From Aureispira sp050633105 (GTDB lineage Bacteria; Bacteroidota; Bacteroidia; Chitinophagales; Saprospiraceae): a stretch of 64,000 bases of DNA. Shown in pieces: positions 26,101-34,990 of the stretch. The notes below the pieces were generated by a model. That model searched no databases, was not told the DNA's origin, and worked only from the letters and a program-made list of their open reading frames with translations. Made by a program: the position numbers and the translations under genes. Location: contig JBOEFW010000015.1 in assembly GCA_050633105.1 (NCBI GenBank), positions 9,908 to 73,907 on the forward strand. The letters are read 5' to 3'. Numbering within the stretch: position 1 is the stretch's first letter; each line of letters opens with the position of its first letter.

Positions 26101-27438
26101 ATGAAAAAAATAAATAAAATGTTTTTTGTTTTGATCTGCTTCTTTTTTGCCGCTACGACTCTATTTGCTCAAAATGTGACCATTCCAGATGCTAATTTCA
26201 AAGCCTATTTGGTTGGGAATACAGCCATTAATACCAATGGTGATACAGAAATTCAGATAAGTGAAGCGGCTGCTTTTAATGGGGCAATTATTTGTAGTAA
26301 CGGTAGTATTAGTGATCTGAGAGGAATAGAAACGTTTACGAAGTTAAGGAGTTTACGTTGTGATAACAATCAATTAAGGAGCTTGGATATAGCTGCGAAT
26401 GTGCAGTTAGAAATTTTGAATTGCTCCAATAACAACTTAAGTCAGTTGAATCTCGCTGCGAATGTGCATTTGGAAAAATTATTCTGTTCTAACAATCAAT
26501 TAAATAGGTTGGGTGTCGCTGCGAATGTACAGTTAGACTATTTATTCTGCTATGATAATAATTTAAGCCGCTTGAAGATGGCCACGAATATAAAATATTT
26601 AGTCTGTCATGAGAATAACCTAAGGCGTTTAGATTTAACCCAAAATACGAATTTAGAATATTTAGTCTGTCATGAGAATAACCTAAGGCGTTTAGATTTA
26701 ACCCAAAATATTCTTTTGAAAGAATTGTCTTGTAATAAAAATAGATTGAGGCGTTTGGATTTACCTCAAAGTGTGCATTTGGATACTTTAGACTGTTCTT
26801 ATAATCAATTAAAGAGCTTAGATATACGTTACAACAAAGATATGAGGAGCTTAGACTGTTCTTATAATCAATTAAAGAGCTTAGATGTACGTTACAACAA
26901 AGATCTAAGGAGATTAAACTGTTCTTATAATCAATTAAAGAGCTTAGATGTACGTTACAACAAAGATCTAAGGAGATTGTACTGTTCTTATAATCAATTA
27001 ATTGATTTAGATGTAGTTAGAAATGTACGCTTGGAAAGATTAAACTGTTCGGATAACAACTTAACAAGTTTGGATATAACGAAGAATTTAAATTTAGAAT
27101 ATTTGGACTTATATAATAATGATCTAAGGGTTTTGGATGTGACTAGAAATGAGGCATTGACATTTTTAGTTTGTCATAAAAATAGACTAAAGCAGTTGGA
27201 TGTGACCCAAAATATAGGCTTAAAAGATTTGTATTGTTCTTATAATCAGTTAACTAACTTAGATTTGACTGAAAATGTAAATTTAGAAGAAGTATATTGT
27301 GACAACAATGAATTGAGTAGTTTAGATGTGACTAAGAATCTAAACCTAAAATATTTAGATTGTCAATATAACAATATAGACAGTTTAGATGTAACTAAGA
27401 ATAAAGAACTATCCCGATTAAATTATAAGGAAAATTAG
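26101..27438 (+). CDS. Secreted leucine-rich-repeat protein, 21-residue repeats
   Basis: A 445-residue exported protein. It starts with a signal peptide (MKKINKMFFVLICFFFAATTLFAQ) and the N-terminal cap NVTIPDANFKAYLVGN, known from secreted Bacteroidota LRR proteins. About 16 repeats of 21 residues follow, with the pattern LxxLxCxxNxLxxLDVxxNxx (for example YCSYNQLIDLDV). The protein ends right after the last repeat (LSRLNYKEN), so no type IX secretion C-terminal domain is visible. Repeats from about 26791 to 27000 are nearly identical at the DNA level (63-bp units), and another pair at 26592-26716 is also near identical. It may bind a protein or surface ligand. Confidence 0.85.
   Translation: MKKINKMFFVLICFFFAATTLFAQNVTIPDANFKAYLVGNTAINTNGDTEIQISEAAAFNGAIICSNGSISDLRGIETFTKLRSLRCDNNQLRSLDIAANVQLEILNCSNNNLSQLNLAANVHLEKLFCSNNQLNRLGVAANVQLDYLFCYDNNLSRLKMATNIKYLVCHENNLRRLDLTQNTNLEYLVCHENNLRRLDLTQNILLKELSCNKNRLRRLDLPQSVHLDTLDCSYNQLKSLDIRYNKDMRSLDCSYNQLKSLDVRYNKDLRRLNCSYNQLKSLDVRYNKDLRRLYCSYNQLIDLDVVRNVRLERLNCSDNNLTSLDITKNLNLEYLDLYNNDLRVLDVTRNEALTFLVCHKNRLKQLDVTQNIGLKDLYCSYNQLTNLDLTENVNLEEVYCDNNELSSLDVTKNLNLKYLDCQYNNIDSLDVTKNKELSRLNYKEN
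26592..27020 (+). repeat. 63-bp tandem repeats within the LRR gene
   Basis: Sequence units beginning near 26791, 26854, 26917 and 26980 are spaced exactly 63 bp and nearly identical, differing at a few bases. An independent pair at about 26592 and 26655 shares more than 50 bases at the same spacing. Each unit encodes one 21-residue LRR. Confidence 0.85.
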
Positions 27439-27540
27439 CAAGAAGGATTTACATTGTCCCTATTCAAATGGAAGTAGAGACTTTTTTACTGAAGGTAAGG
27501 AAGGAATAAAAAATAAAACTTAGACTTAGAAAAAGTACAG

Positions 27541-27570
27541 AAGGACTATCTAAAAAGGTAGTCCTTTTTG
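27541..27570 (+). terminator. Intrinsic terminator of the LRR gene
   Basis: An 8-bp stem (27541-27548 with 27559-27566) followed by five T. It lies about 100 bp past the LRR stop codon. Confidence 0.75.
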
Positions 27571-27599
27571 TTTTAGAAGTAGCTGAAAAAGAACCCTAT

Positions 27600-27649
27600 A
27601 GAAAATAGCAAAACCGAGCCATCCAATAAAGGACAGACCCGGTTTTTGC
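27600..27649 (-). terminator. Possible terminator of the cys operon
   Basis: On the minus strand, 27649-27640 pairs with 27616-27608 with one bulge, around a long loop. A modest T-rich stretch follows. It lies 44 bp past the cysN stop. Confidence 0.4.
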
Positions 27650-27692
27650 GTTCTAATAGTGTATGGTAAAGGCTCCTAAGAGCACTTGTTAT

Positions 27693-28972
27693 CTAAATAA
27701 TCATTCCTGCTCCTACTGTTTCATTGGTGGCTTCGTCTACAAAAATAACAGCGCCTGTAATTCTGTTCTTGCGATAAGGATCAACAAATAAAGGCTTGGT
27801 TGTGCGAATTAAGACACGAGCGATGTCGTTCATCCCAATGTTCTTATCCTCTTGATTGCGATTAAGCGTATTAATATCCAACTTGTAGCGAATTTCCTTC
27901 ACAACACAACGGACTTCTTTGGTGGTATGCAAGATGGTATATTTACCACGAGATTGTAGTGGTTTACTATTGAACCAGCAAACCATAATTTCTAAATCTT
28001 GAGAAACAGTTGCTTGATTGTTTTCTCGAACAATCATATCACCACGACTGATGTCAATATCATCTTCTAACAATAAAGTTACAGACATTGGAGGATACGC
28101 TTTCTCAATCTCTCCATCAAAGGTATCAATTTTAGCAATGGTAGACGTAAAACCAGAAGGATGTACAGCAACTTTGTCGCCTTTNNTTTTTTTAAAATTC
28201 CTCCTGCAACACGGCCCGCATAGCCTCTATAATCGTGATAATCGTCATTGTGCGGACGAATCACCGTTTGTACAGGGAAACGGCAATCAATAAAGTTATG
28301 ATCACTAGCAATGTGTACATTTTCTAGTGTATACAACAACGTAGAACCGCCATACCAAGGCATGTTTTCCGATTTGTTGACCACATTATCACCTGCTAAA
28401 GCCGAAATTGGAATGAAATCTACATCATTGATGTCTAATTTAGAAGCAAAATTACCAAAATCTTCTTTGATTTCTTCATAGGCTTCTTCCCCATAATTGA
28501 CCAAGTCCATTTTATTAATACAGACAATGAGGTGAGGAATTTGTAATAAAGAAGCAATAAAAGAGTGGCGACGTGTTTGCTCGACAACCCCTTTTCGAGC
28601 ATCAATTAAAATCAACGCCGCATTAGCGGTAGAAGCTCCCGTAACCATGTTTCGGGTATACTCTACATGACCAGGCGTATCGGCAATGATAAATTTACGT
28701 TTTGGTGTAGCAAAATAGCGGTAGGCGACATCAATCGTGATGCCTTGTTCGCGCTCTGCTTTGAGACCATCTGTAAAGAGTGCTAAGTTAACGCCTTCTT
28801 CACCACGGCGTTCACTCGTTTCCTTAATCAACTCATATTGATCTTGAAAAATGGCTTTACTATCGTATAATAAACGACCGATTAGTGTACTCTTGCCATC
28901 ATCAACACTACCTGCTGTTGTGAAGCGTAGCAATTCGGTGTTTTTTTTCTTTTTAATATCTTGTTGTGTCAT
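27693..28972 (-). CDS. cysN: Sulfate adenylyltransferase subunit 1 (frame broken by two undetermined bases)
   Basis: The GTPase subunit of ATP sulfurylase, which with CysD makes adenylyl sulfate (APS) from sulfate and ATP. The N-terminal G domain has GSVDDGKST (21-29), DTPGHVEYTRNM and NKMD. Beta-barrel domains follow (GYAGRVAGGILKK, then GDKVAVHPSGFTSTIAKIDTFDGEIE). Two N at 28185-28186 lie in an A-rich run on the coding strand. As written they shift the frame, so the gene splits into 28972-28079 and 28088-27693. Removing both bases restores one frame of 425 codons reading LKKKGDKV, the expected family sequence. I therefore treat the break as a sequencing or scaffolding artefact, not a real frameshift. 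Start ATG at 28972. Confidence 0.93.
28185..28186. other. Two undetermined bases (NN)
   Basis: The only ambiguous bases in the window. They interrupt a T run on the plus strand (three T before, seven after) inside cysN. This is typical of a homopolymer miscall or a contig join. Confidence 0.95.
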
Positions 28973-29048
28973 AATCTACTATCTAGTATCTACAACCCTT
29001 ATGGGGGAGACAACTTGTTTTGAAATGGCTAAAAATAAGGACTGAAAA

Positions 29049-29957
29049 CTAGAAATAACCGTGTTTTTTGCGGTCTTCCATAGCTGTTTCAGAACGTTTA
29101 TCGTCAGAACGTCCACCGCGCTCTGTTACACGAGTAGAAGCAACTTCTGCGACTACTTTTTCTAAGGTATCGGCCTCGGAATAAACCGCGCCTGTACAAG
29201 TCATATCTCCGATGGTACGAAAACGAATCATACGCTTTTCAATAGAAGCCGCTTCTTCTGGGCGCATATTGATATAATCTGAGTTGGCCAATACGACTCC
29301 ATTGCGCTCAAAACATTCCCGCTTTTTTGCAAGATATAGATCAGGAAGAGCAACTTGTTCTTTGGCTAAATATTGCCAAACATCTAATTCGGTCCAGTTA
29401 CTAATAGGGAAAATACGGAAGTGTTCTCCAAATTGTTTTTTACCGTTAAAGATGTTCCATAATTCTGGACGTTGATTTTTGGGATCCCACTGCCCAAATT
29501 CATCTCTGTGAGAAAAGAAGCGCTCTTTAGCACGTGCTTTTTCTTCGTCACGACGAGCACCACCCATCGCGGCATCAAATTGCCCTTTCTCCAATTCATC
29601 CAATAAAACCGCTGTTTGCAAGCCATTTCTACTCGCATTGTACCCTTTCTCTTCCGTTACCATCCCTGATTCAATCGCGTCTTGCACAGAGCCTACGATC
29701 AATTTTACACCTAGACGTTCTACTAACTCATCGCGAAATTTGATGGTTTCTGGAAAATTGTGTCCCGTGTCTACATGCAATAGGGAGAAGGGAATTTTGG
29801 CAGGGTAAAATGCCTTTTGTGCCAAGTAAGTCATCAAAATAGAATCCTTACCACCAGAAAACATGAGGACGGGCTTCTCAAATTGAGCTGCTACCTCACG
29901 AATAACGAAGATAGATTCTGCTTCCAACTCTTTCAAGTGGCTTAAGTGGTGGTACAT
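29049..29957 (-). CDS. cysD: Sulfate adenylyltransferase subunit 2
   Basis: The catalytic subunit of ATP sulfurylase, 302 residues, forming APS and pyrophosphate from sulfate and ATP in complex with CysN. The PP-loop SGGKDSILM is at residues 34-42, and DTGHNFPET, GGARRDEEKARAKER and the C-terminal RVTERGGRSDD match the family closely. The gene lies 76 bp upstream of cysN and downstream of cysC on the same strand. Spacing to cysC is 114 bp and holds a small GC-rich hairpin (about 30037-30051), so the operon may have internal control. Confidence 0.96.
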   Translation of the reverse strand: MYHHLSHLKELEAESIFVIREVAAQFEKPVLMFSGGKDSILMTYLAQKAFYPAKIPFSLLHVDTGHNFPETIKFRDELVERLGVKLIVGSVQDAIESGMVTEEKGYNASRNGLQTAVLLDELEKGQFDAAMGGARRDEEKARAKERFFSHRDEFGQWDPKNQRPELWNIFNGKKQFGEHFRIFPISNWTELDVWQYLAKEQVALPDLYLAKKRECFERNGVVLANSDYINMRPEEAASIEKRMIRFRTIGDMTCTGAVYSEADTLEKVVAEVASTRVTERGGRSDDKRSETAMEDRKKHGYF

Positions 29958-30071
29958 AAAATAAAAATTGTACGAGATAGCTGCTCCAACACCTGTGTTA
30001 GTAGGGTCTAGCTAGCTCTTATTGTTAATAGAATGGACGCCAGAAAGGCGTATACGATACGTATTAAAGTA

Positions 30072-30671
30072 TTATTTTTTAGTAATAATAGGGAGCAAAA
30101 AATCATAGATCACATTGACTGATTCTTCAATGCTTTGCTCGGCTGTTTTTACTTCTAAGTCAGGCTGAATAGGCGCTTCATAAGGAGCATCTATGCCTGT
30201 AAATTGCTTGATTTCTCCTGCTCTTGCTTTTTTATATAAACCTTTGACATCCCGAGCTTCGCATATTTCTAAAGGCGTATTAATAAATACCTCTATAAAG
30301 TTATTGGCTCCAATAATATCTTTCGCCATTTGGCGACTAGCAAGTGTAGGGCTAATAAAAGAATTGATAGTAATTAAACCACTATTGGTATATAAATGGG
30401 CAATCTCAGCAATGCGACGGATATTTTCTGAACGCTCAGCAGCACTGAAACCTAAATCGCTGTTAATACCAGAACGAATATTGTCTCCATCCAAAACTTG
30501 GGCAAAGAAACCTTCATTATACAAGCGGCGTTCCAAATGTTGTGCAATGGTACTTTTTCCTGAGCCTGATAAACCTGTTAACCAGAGTGCACGGCTATTC
30601 TGTTGTAAAAATACTTCACGATCACCTCGTTGTAATAAGCGATCATGAATGGGGTGAATGTTCTGACCCAT
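30072..30671 (-). CDS. cysC: Adenylylsulfate kinase
   Basis: Phosphorylates APS to PAPS with ATP. It is 199 residues long with the P-loop GLSGSGKST at 33-41, LDGDNIRSGINSDLGFS (the APS-binding region), and FISPTLASRQMAKDII. The C-terminal TGIDAPYEAPIQPDLEV is the usual ending. The gene is the first of cysC-cysD-cysN and starts 24 bp after a 32-codon Cys-rich peptide gene. No cysH, cysI or cysJ is in the window, so PAPS could feed either assimilatory reduction or sulfotransferases. Confidence 0.95.
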   Translation of the reverse strand: MGQNIHPIHDRLLQRGDREVFLQQNSRALWLTGLSGSGKSTIAQHLERRLYNEGFFAQVLDGDNIRSGINSDLGFSAAERSENIRRIAEIAHLYTNSGLITINSFISPTLASRQMAKDIIGANNFIEVFINTPLEICEARDVKGLYKKARAGEIKQFTGIDAPYEAPIQPDLEVKTAEQSIEESVNVIYDFLLPIITKK

Positions 30672-30695
30672 GTTTTAAAATTCGAGAATTAAGAT

Positions 30696-30794
30696 TTATA
30701 GGAATTTATTGCCCTTTTTTATAAACGTTCTACAGCAACAATACCCACCTAAAATGGTTGCTAACGACACTAAAATAGCCGCAAAATTTTGCAT
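30696..30794 (-). CDS. Possible 32-residue Cys-rich membrane peptide
   Basis: A short frame from ATG at 30794 to a stop at 30696. The peptide is MQNFAAILVSLATILGG, then YCCCRTF and a basic tail (IKKGNKFL). That is one membrane helix followed by three adjacent cysteines. Its start overlaps the stop of the HEAT-cyclophilin gene as TAATG, a configuration typical of translational coupling, and cysC begins 24 bp after its stop. I do not recognise it. It resembles in layout the small Cys-rich membrane proteins placed beside other transport genes in Bacteroidota, but no homology can be claimed from sequence alone. Confidence 0.45.
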   Translation of the reverse strand: MQNFAAILVSLATILGGYCCCRTFIKKGNKFL

Positions 30795-32806
30795 TAGTTA
30801 ATATCAATACTGATGATGCGATCTCCCAAATGTAAATCGTGAACGACGTTCATGCCTTTGACTACTTTGGCAAAGATAGTATAATAACCGTCTAAATGAG
30901 GTGTTGCAGAGTGTGTAATAAAGAACTGTGCACTTTCCGTGTCTTTTCCTGCGGAGGCCATACCAACCCAACCTTCTTCATGATAGTGCGCCTTTTGGTG
31001 CAATTCTGAAGCTACAGTCACATTAAAACTACTCCATCCATCCCCTCTAGAACAACCGCCTTGGGCAACAAAATTAGGAACAACTCGATGGAAAAATTTA
31101 TTATCGTAGTATTTGGCCTTAGCTAATTGAATAAACTGTGTCACGGTAGCAGGGGCTAGTTCTGGTTGTAATTCTAAAACAATAGCGCCTTTGTTGGTTC
31201 GCATTGTAATGGTTGGTTTATCTTTTAGGACGCGAATCAATGGCCAATCAATTTCTGTGAAGGAAGTAGAGCGAACACGAGGTGTTTCTTCATTTCCTTG
31301 CAAATAATCAATGGCCCGTTGTAATCCTAAATAAGTCTCTAAATCACTAGGTAGAGAGAGGCGACTTTGTGCTGTTTTTAAGAATTGCACATCTGGGAAA
31401 ATTTCTTGAAACTTTAGGTCTTCATTAATCAAAAAGCTTGCTACGATCGCTTGCATGGCAGGATCTCCTTCTTCAATGGCTTTTTGTAATAAGGCATTAA
31501 TTTCTGTTGTCACTCTAACCCTAGAAAGCCCCAATTCCTTGCTGTAATTCTCTGCATCCCTTAGGTTAACAAGCCCTACCATTCCGCTAGAGCGAATCAC
31601 TTCAGGAATTTTGATGCTATCAGCACTTGGGAAAATTTCTCCCGCCAAAAAGCGATAATTCCAAGAGTAGTTGCCCAATTGTTTCAATAAAACAGATTGC
31701 TCATACACATTGTCTGAGCTTCTATAAAGACTGATAATTTTATTGCTAAAGAAACTTTTTGTTTTTGTTTTGAAATAAGACAAGTTACGTAAAGCGGCTC
31801 CAAGCAAGGTCGCTCGTACTTCCCAGTCTAAATGTTTTAGACCTTCTTGATAATATTTCCCCGCATCTAAATCTGTCCCATTATATTGTAGATATTCAGC
31901 GGCTACCAAGCGCACATGTAAATTACTATCCTGCAAGGCTGTAAAGGCAAGTGTCTTAACCGAATCGTAGGCAAAATTCTGGAGACCACGAATCAGGTTA
32001 CAACGAACCCGATAGTCGGCATCTATGTTGTATTGCTTTTTGAGGGCGGCTAATGCGCCAGATGTTTCACTTTTAGCTAAAGCTTTGACCAAAGCCATAC
32101 GTGTATTGGGATCTTGTTCTTTGGTGACGTTATTAATCAAAACATGCTCATACCCACTCATGTCTAAACCATCGGTTCGTGCTAAATATTGAGCAGCCAT
32201 AAATCGCGCCTTTGAAGAGACCAAAGAATTAGCCAAAAAGTCATTCATGATTTTGGTTGTTCCTTCTTGATGTACCAAACCACGCAAGGCAAAGCGGAAA
32301 ATAGCAGCTGCTTGCCCTTCTAGTAAGATACTATCTTGAATAGGATAAGGACGGGCCGTAGACATATACTTGAGGTGCTCGACCGTACCACAACGGCCAA
32401 TGGCTTCTAATATACTGGCTTGTACTAATCGGGAAGAATCTTCTCTAAAAGCAACCGCTAAAGGAATGGCCGCAGCTTGGTTACGAGTCTGTCCCAAGGC
32501 GTAAGCCGCCGCCGCTCGTACCTGTTCATAATCGTCTTTTAACAAAGGAACCAAATTATCAATCGCTGCGGTATCTTGTACCGATCCAAAAGCCATAGCC
32601 GCTAAATAGCGATGGGATGGATTTTCTACCGTAAGATAAGACAACAGTGCTTTGGTATCTCTTTTGTTTTGAAAATTGAAAATTTGCTGTGTAACAGCAT
32701 CTTCTAAAGAGGTATTAATCGCACTTTTAACCACGATTGCATTTTCTTTGCAAGAAAAGGTGATCAGAAGAAGCAGCGTAAAAGAAAGAAAAGGTTTAAT
32801 AGACAT
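30794..32806 (-). CDS. HEAT-repeat lipoprotein with C-terminal cyclophilin-type peptidyl-prolyl isomerase
   Basis: A 670-residue lipoprotein. I start it at 32806 (MSIKPFLSFTLLLLITFSC), where the lipobox ends in FSC; an ATG seven codons upstream is in frame too. Residues 40-340 are helical HEAT-type repeats (DNLVPLLKDDYEQVRAAAAYALGQ, HVRLVAAEYLQ). The last 140 residues are a cyclophilin: ITMRTNKGAIVLEL, FFHRVVPNFVAQGG with the catalytic Arg and Gln, AQFFITHS and LDGYYTIFAKVVKGM. It would isomerise proline bonds of envelope proteins, with HEAT repeats as a docking surface. It heads the cysCDN cluster. Confidence 0.88.
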   Translation of the reverse strand: MSIKPFLSFTLLLLITFSCKENAIVVKSAINTSLEDAVTQQIFNFQNKRDTKALLSYLTVENPSHRYLAAMAFGSVQDTAAIDNLVPLLKDDYEQVRAAAAYALGQTRNQAAAIPLAVAFREDSSRLVQASILEAIGRCGTVEHLKYMSTARPYPIQDSILLEGQAAAIFRFALRGLVHQEGTTKIMNDFLANSLVSSKARFMAAQYLARTDGLDMSGYEHVLINNVTKEQDPNTRMALVKALAKSETSGALAALKKQYNIDADYRVRCNLIRGLQNFAYDSVKTLAFTALQDSNLHVRLVAAEYLQYNGTDLDAGKYYQEGLKHLDWEVRATLLGAALRNLSYFKTKTKSFFSNKIISLYRSSDNVYEQSVLLKQLGNYSWNYRFLAGEIFPSADSIKIPEVIRSSGMVGLVNLRDAENYSKELGLSRVRVTTEINALLQKAIEEGDPAMQAIVASFLINEDLKFQEIFPDVQFLKTAQSRLSLPSDLETYLGLQRAIDYLQGNEETPRVRSTSFTEIDWPLIRVLKDKPTITMRTNKGAIVLELQPELAPATVTQFIQLAKAKYYDNKFFHRVVPNFVAQGGCSRGDGWSSFNVTVASELHQKAHYHEEGWVGMASAGKDTESAQFFITHSATPHLDGYYTIFAKVVKGMNVVHDLHLGDRIISIDIN

Positions 32807-33001
32807 GCGTTGAAAATTAATAGCCATTATTACAAAAAACTCTATAATGATGCCTAATGGTGTGGCCTAATAGGGGGACAGGCTTTAAAGAGCACAAAAA
32901 TAAGGTATACAAGTTGGGTTTACGACATTTTATAGGATGAATTTTTATAGAGGCCTTGACTTTGCCTCAAAAGCAAGAAAGAAGCGAAGGTACTTCCCAT
33001 A

Positions 33002-33030
33002 AAAATGCCCATTTTCTCTTGAAAATGGGC
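33002..33030 (-). terminator. Intrinsic terminator
   Basis: On the minus strand, a 10-bp perfect stem (33021-33030 with 33007-33016) and 4-base loop are followed by a T run. It lies about 36 bp past the stop of the gene that begins at 34358. Confidence 0.75.
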
Positions 33031-33065
33031 GATTGTAAAAAAACTATCTTGTTGTTTAAGACGGA

Positions 33066-34358
33066 TTAAGTCTTTCTAGGTTTTTTCTTTGCAGCAGGAA
33101 ATAAGACATTATTAAGGATGAGGCGATAACCTGCCGATTGCTTATGCAACTCTAAATCGGTTGCAGGATCATGTACATAATGGCGGTAATCTTCAGGATC
33201 ATGCCCGCCATAAAAACTCCAAAAGCCTTTTTGGAAGGTGCCATGAATATAGCGTGCTTCATTAGCGGGTTTGTTTTCTCCCAAAATAAGCACATTAGAT
33301 TTGATAACATTTTTTCTAAAGGCTGTTGTTTGACCCATAAACCCCTTGATCGTACGGGTATGAGATTGGGTGAGCATAGATGGAACAGGGTCCCATTTGG
33401 CTGAAAAATCAAATAAAGTAAAGTAATCGACTTCATCCTTAATTCGTCTTGGTGGAGAAGTTAAAGGAGAAGCATCAATCGTTGAGAACTCATATTTTAG
33501 AGGATCGCGAACCAATTGAAAATCTTTAAACGCAAAGGTGTTGTTATAATTTAACTTAGCCTGGGCTTGTGGATCAGGGGCATCCCCATCATACATATAA
33601 TCACAAATATCGACACCATCAGCCGCCAAAGCAAGATCATAAGTATCAGTTGCCGAACACATGGCAAACATGAAACCACCACCAGCAACGAACTCTCTGA
33701 TTTTCTTAACAACAGCTAATTTGAGGTGCGAAACCTTTTTGAATCCATGTTTATCGGCTAGTGTTTCCATGCCACGGACATGATCTTTATACCATTTTTG
33801 ATTGCTATAACTGGCAAAGAATTTTCCAAATTGCCCAGTGAAATCTTCGTGGTGTAAGTGCACCCAATCGTATTCGTTGAGTTTTCCTTCCAATACCTCA
33901 TCGTCATAAACTAGATCATAAGGGATCTCTGCATAGGTCAATACCAAGGTGACGGCATCGTCCCAAGGTTGTACTTCTTGCCCACGAACATTAACGGTTG
34001 GGCTGTATACAGCTACTTTTGGAGCTACTTCCAATTTCATCGCTTCCATATTGACCTGCGGGTCATTGATTTCATTGAGAATACTATTAAAAGAAGCCGT
34101 TGGAATAACTTTATAGGTCACCCCGCGTCTAATGCATTCTTTCTTAAAGACATCATTATATTGAAAAGCAAAGCTTCCACCTTGATAGTTAAGCAGCCAG
34201 TAAGCTTCTTGTTTAGCGGCCAAAACTTGGTAAGTAATACCATAAGCTTTCATATGGTTGCTCTGGTTATCATCCATTGGTAGAATGATGTACCCTTGAG
34301 CGCTACTTTGGTAAATTAGGCCCAAACAGAGACCTAAGCATAAAAAGAATTGCTTCAT
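33066..34358 (-). CDS. Secreted protein of the family often labelled 'asparagine synthetase B'
   Basis: A 430-residue exported protein with a signal peptide (MKQFFLCLGLCLGLIYQSSAQ) starting at 34358; the frame continues 37 codons upstream but without a signal. The mature start GYIILPMDDNQSNHMKAYGI is characteristic of a Bacteroidota family commonly annotated asparagine synthetase B. That label looks wrong: no PP-loop ATP-binding or glutamine amidotransferase domain is visible. The middle (TLVLTYAEIPYDLVYDDEVL, then FVAGGGFMFAMCSATDTYDL) looks like a class I glutamine-amidotransferase-like or ThuA-like alpha/beta fold. The role is unknown. Confidence 0.8.
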   Translation of the reverse strand: MKQFFLCLGLCLGLIYQSSAQGYIILPMDDNQSNHMKAYGITYQVLAAKQEAYWLLNYQGGSFAFQYNDVFKKECIRRGVTYKVIPTASFNSILNEINDPQVNMEAMKLEVAPKVAVYSPTVNVRGQEVQPWDDAVTLVLTYAEIPYDLVYDDEVLEGKLNEYDWVHLHHEDFTGQFGKFFASYSNQKWYKDHVRGMETLADKHGFKKVSHLKLAVVKKIREFVAGGGFMFAMCSATDTYDLALAADGVDICDYMYDGDAPDPQAQAKLNYNNTFAFKDFQLVRDPLKYEFSTIDASPLTSPPRRIKDEVDYFTLFDFSAKWDPVPSMLTQSHTRTIKGFMGQTTAFRKNVIKSNVLILGENKPANEARYIHGTFQKGFWSFYGGHDPEDYRHYVHDPATDLELHKQSAGYRLILNNVLFPAAKKKPRKT

Positions 34359-34570
34359 AATATGTTGTATTAAATGCGTGAAACGGTTGTCTACTTGGAG
34401 TAAGTACAACGATAGGTAGTTGTGGAATTTAGGGCAAAATTGTTTCCAATCTATAAACCTTGTTAACAAAATAGGACAAAAAAGAGGGAAAGGTAGGAGT
34501 CTTAACAGCTTTTAACAAGGATAAAAATACGCGCTTGGCTTTGCACGTAGGATAAAATAATAAGTATTCT

Positions 34571-34990
34571 TTAGAGAAATACTTTTAAAATATCCAACAT
34601 TTCGCCTTGTTCCATAAAGTGATTCGAAAATTCATGTAGGGCTTCAGAGGTGGTTGAAGTAGTAGAATCTTTTAGGAATAGTTTATTTTTAGTTAAATCT
34701 TTGTACCCCATTTTCCAATCAGGGAAAATACGTTGTTCAATGGGAGAGAAATGGCAAAGGAGTATACCTTGGTGACGATGATCTAACTTTATTTTATTAA
34801 ATAAGTGGCAAATATTAGGAGTAGGCCCTTCAATATACTGCATAAAAAGGCGAGGAGTATGGACTAAAATCCCTGTAATATCTAAGACCTCATTTTTTTT
34901 TCGGGCAGTAGTCAGAATATGCTCCATTGCCCTAGAATTGCAATAGGAGCTAATTACACTAGTATAAACAAGGCACTTTAGGTCTTCCAT
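34571..34990 (-). CDS. BLUF-domain blue-light sensor
   Basis: A 139-residue protein that is essentially one BLUF domain binding FAD. The key residues match AppA in spacing: Tyr9 (AppA Tyr21), Asn33 (Asn45), Gln51 (Gln63), Trp92 (Trp104) and Met94 (Met106). Motifs are LVYTS, LDITGIL, FMQYIEG and DWKMGY. Light switches the Tyr-Gln-flavin hydrogen-bond network. The last 40 residues are a short alpha-helical cap, with no fused output domain. It must therefore signal through a partner, which is not evident nearby. The protein is probably cytoplasmic. The gene is monocistronic. Confidence 0.92.
   Translation of the reverse strand: MEDLKCLVYTSVISSYCNSRAMEHILTTARKKNEVLDITGILVHTPRLFMQYIEGPTPNICHLFNKIKLDHRHQGILLCHFSPIEQRIFPDWKMGYKDLTKNKLFLKDSTTSTTSEALHEFSNHFMEQGEMLDILKVFL

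Noticed and set aside
26592..27020. Regular 63-bp repeats resembling a CRISPR-like array
   Set aside because: They are continuous in one frame and encode 21-residue LRR units with no spacer structure and no cas genes nearby.
27693..28972. cysN as two separate genes or a real frameshift mutant
   Set aside because: The two undetermined bases fall exactly at the break, in a homopolymer; removing them gives one intact CysN.
33066..34358. True asparagine synthetase
   Set aside because: No PP-loop or glutaminase domain is visible and the protein carries a signal peptide. The common label seems to be an inherited misannotation.
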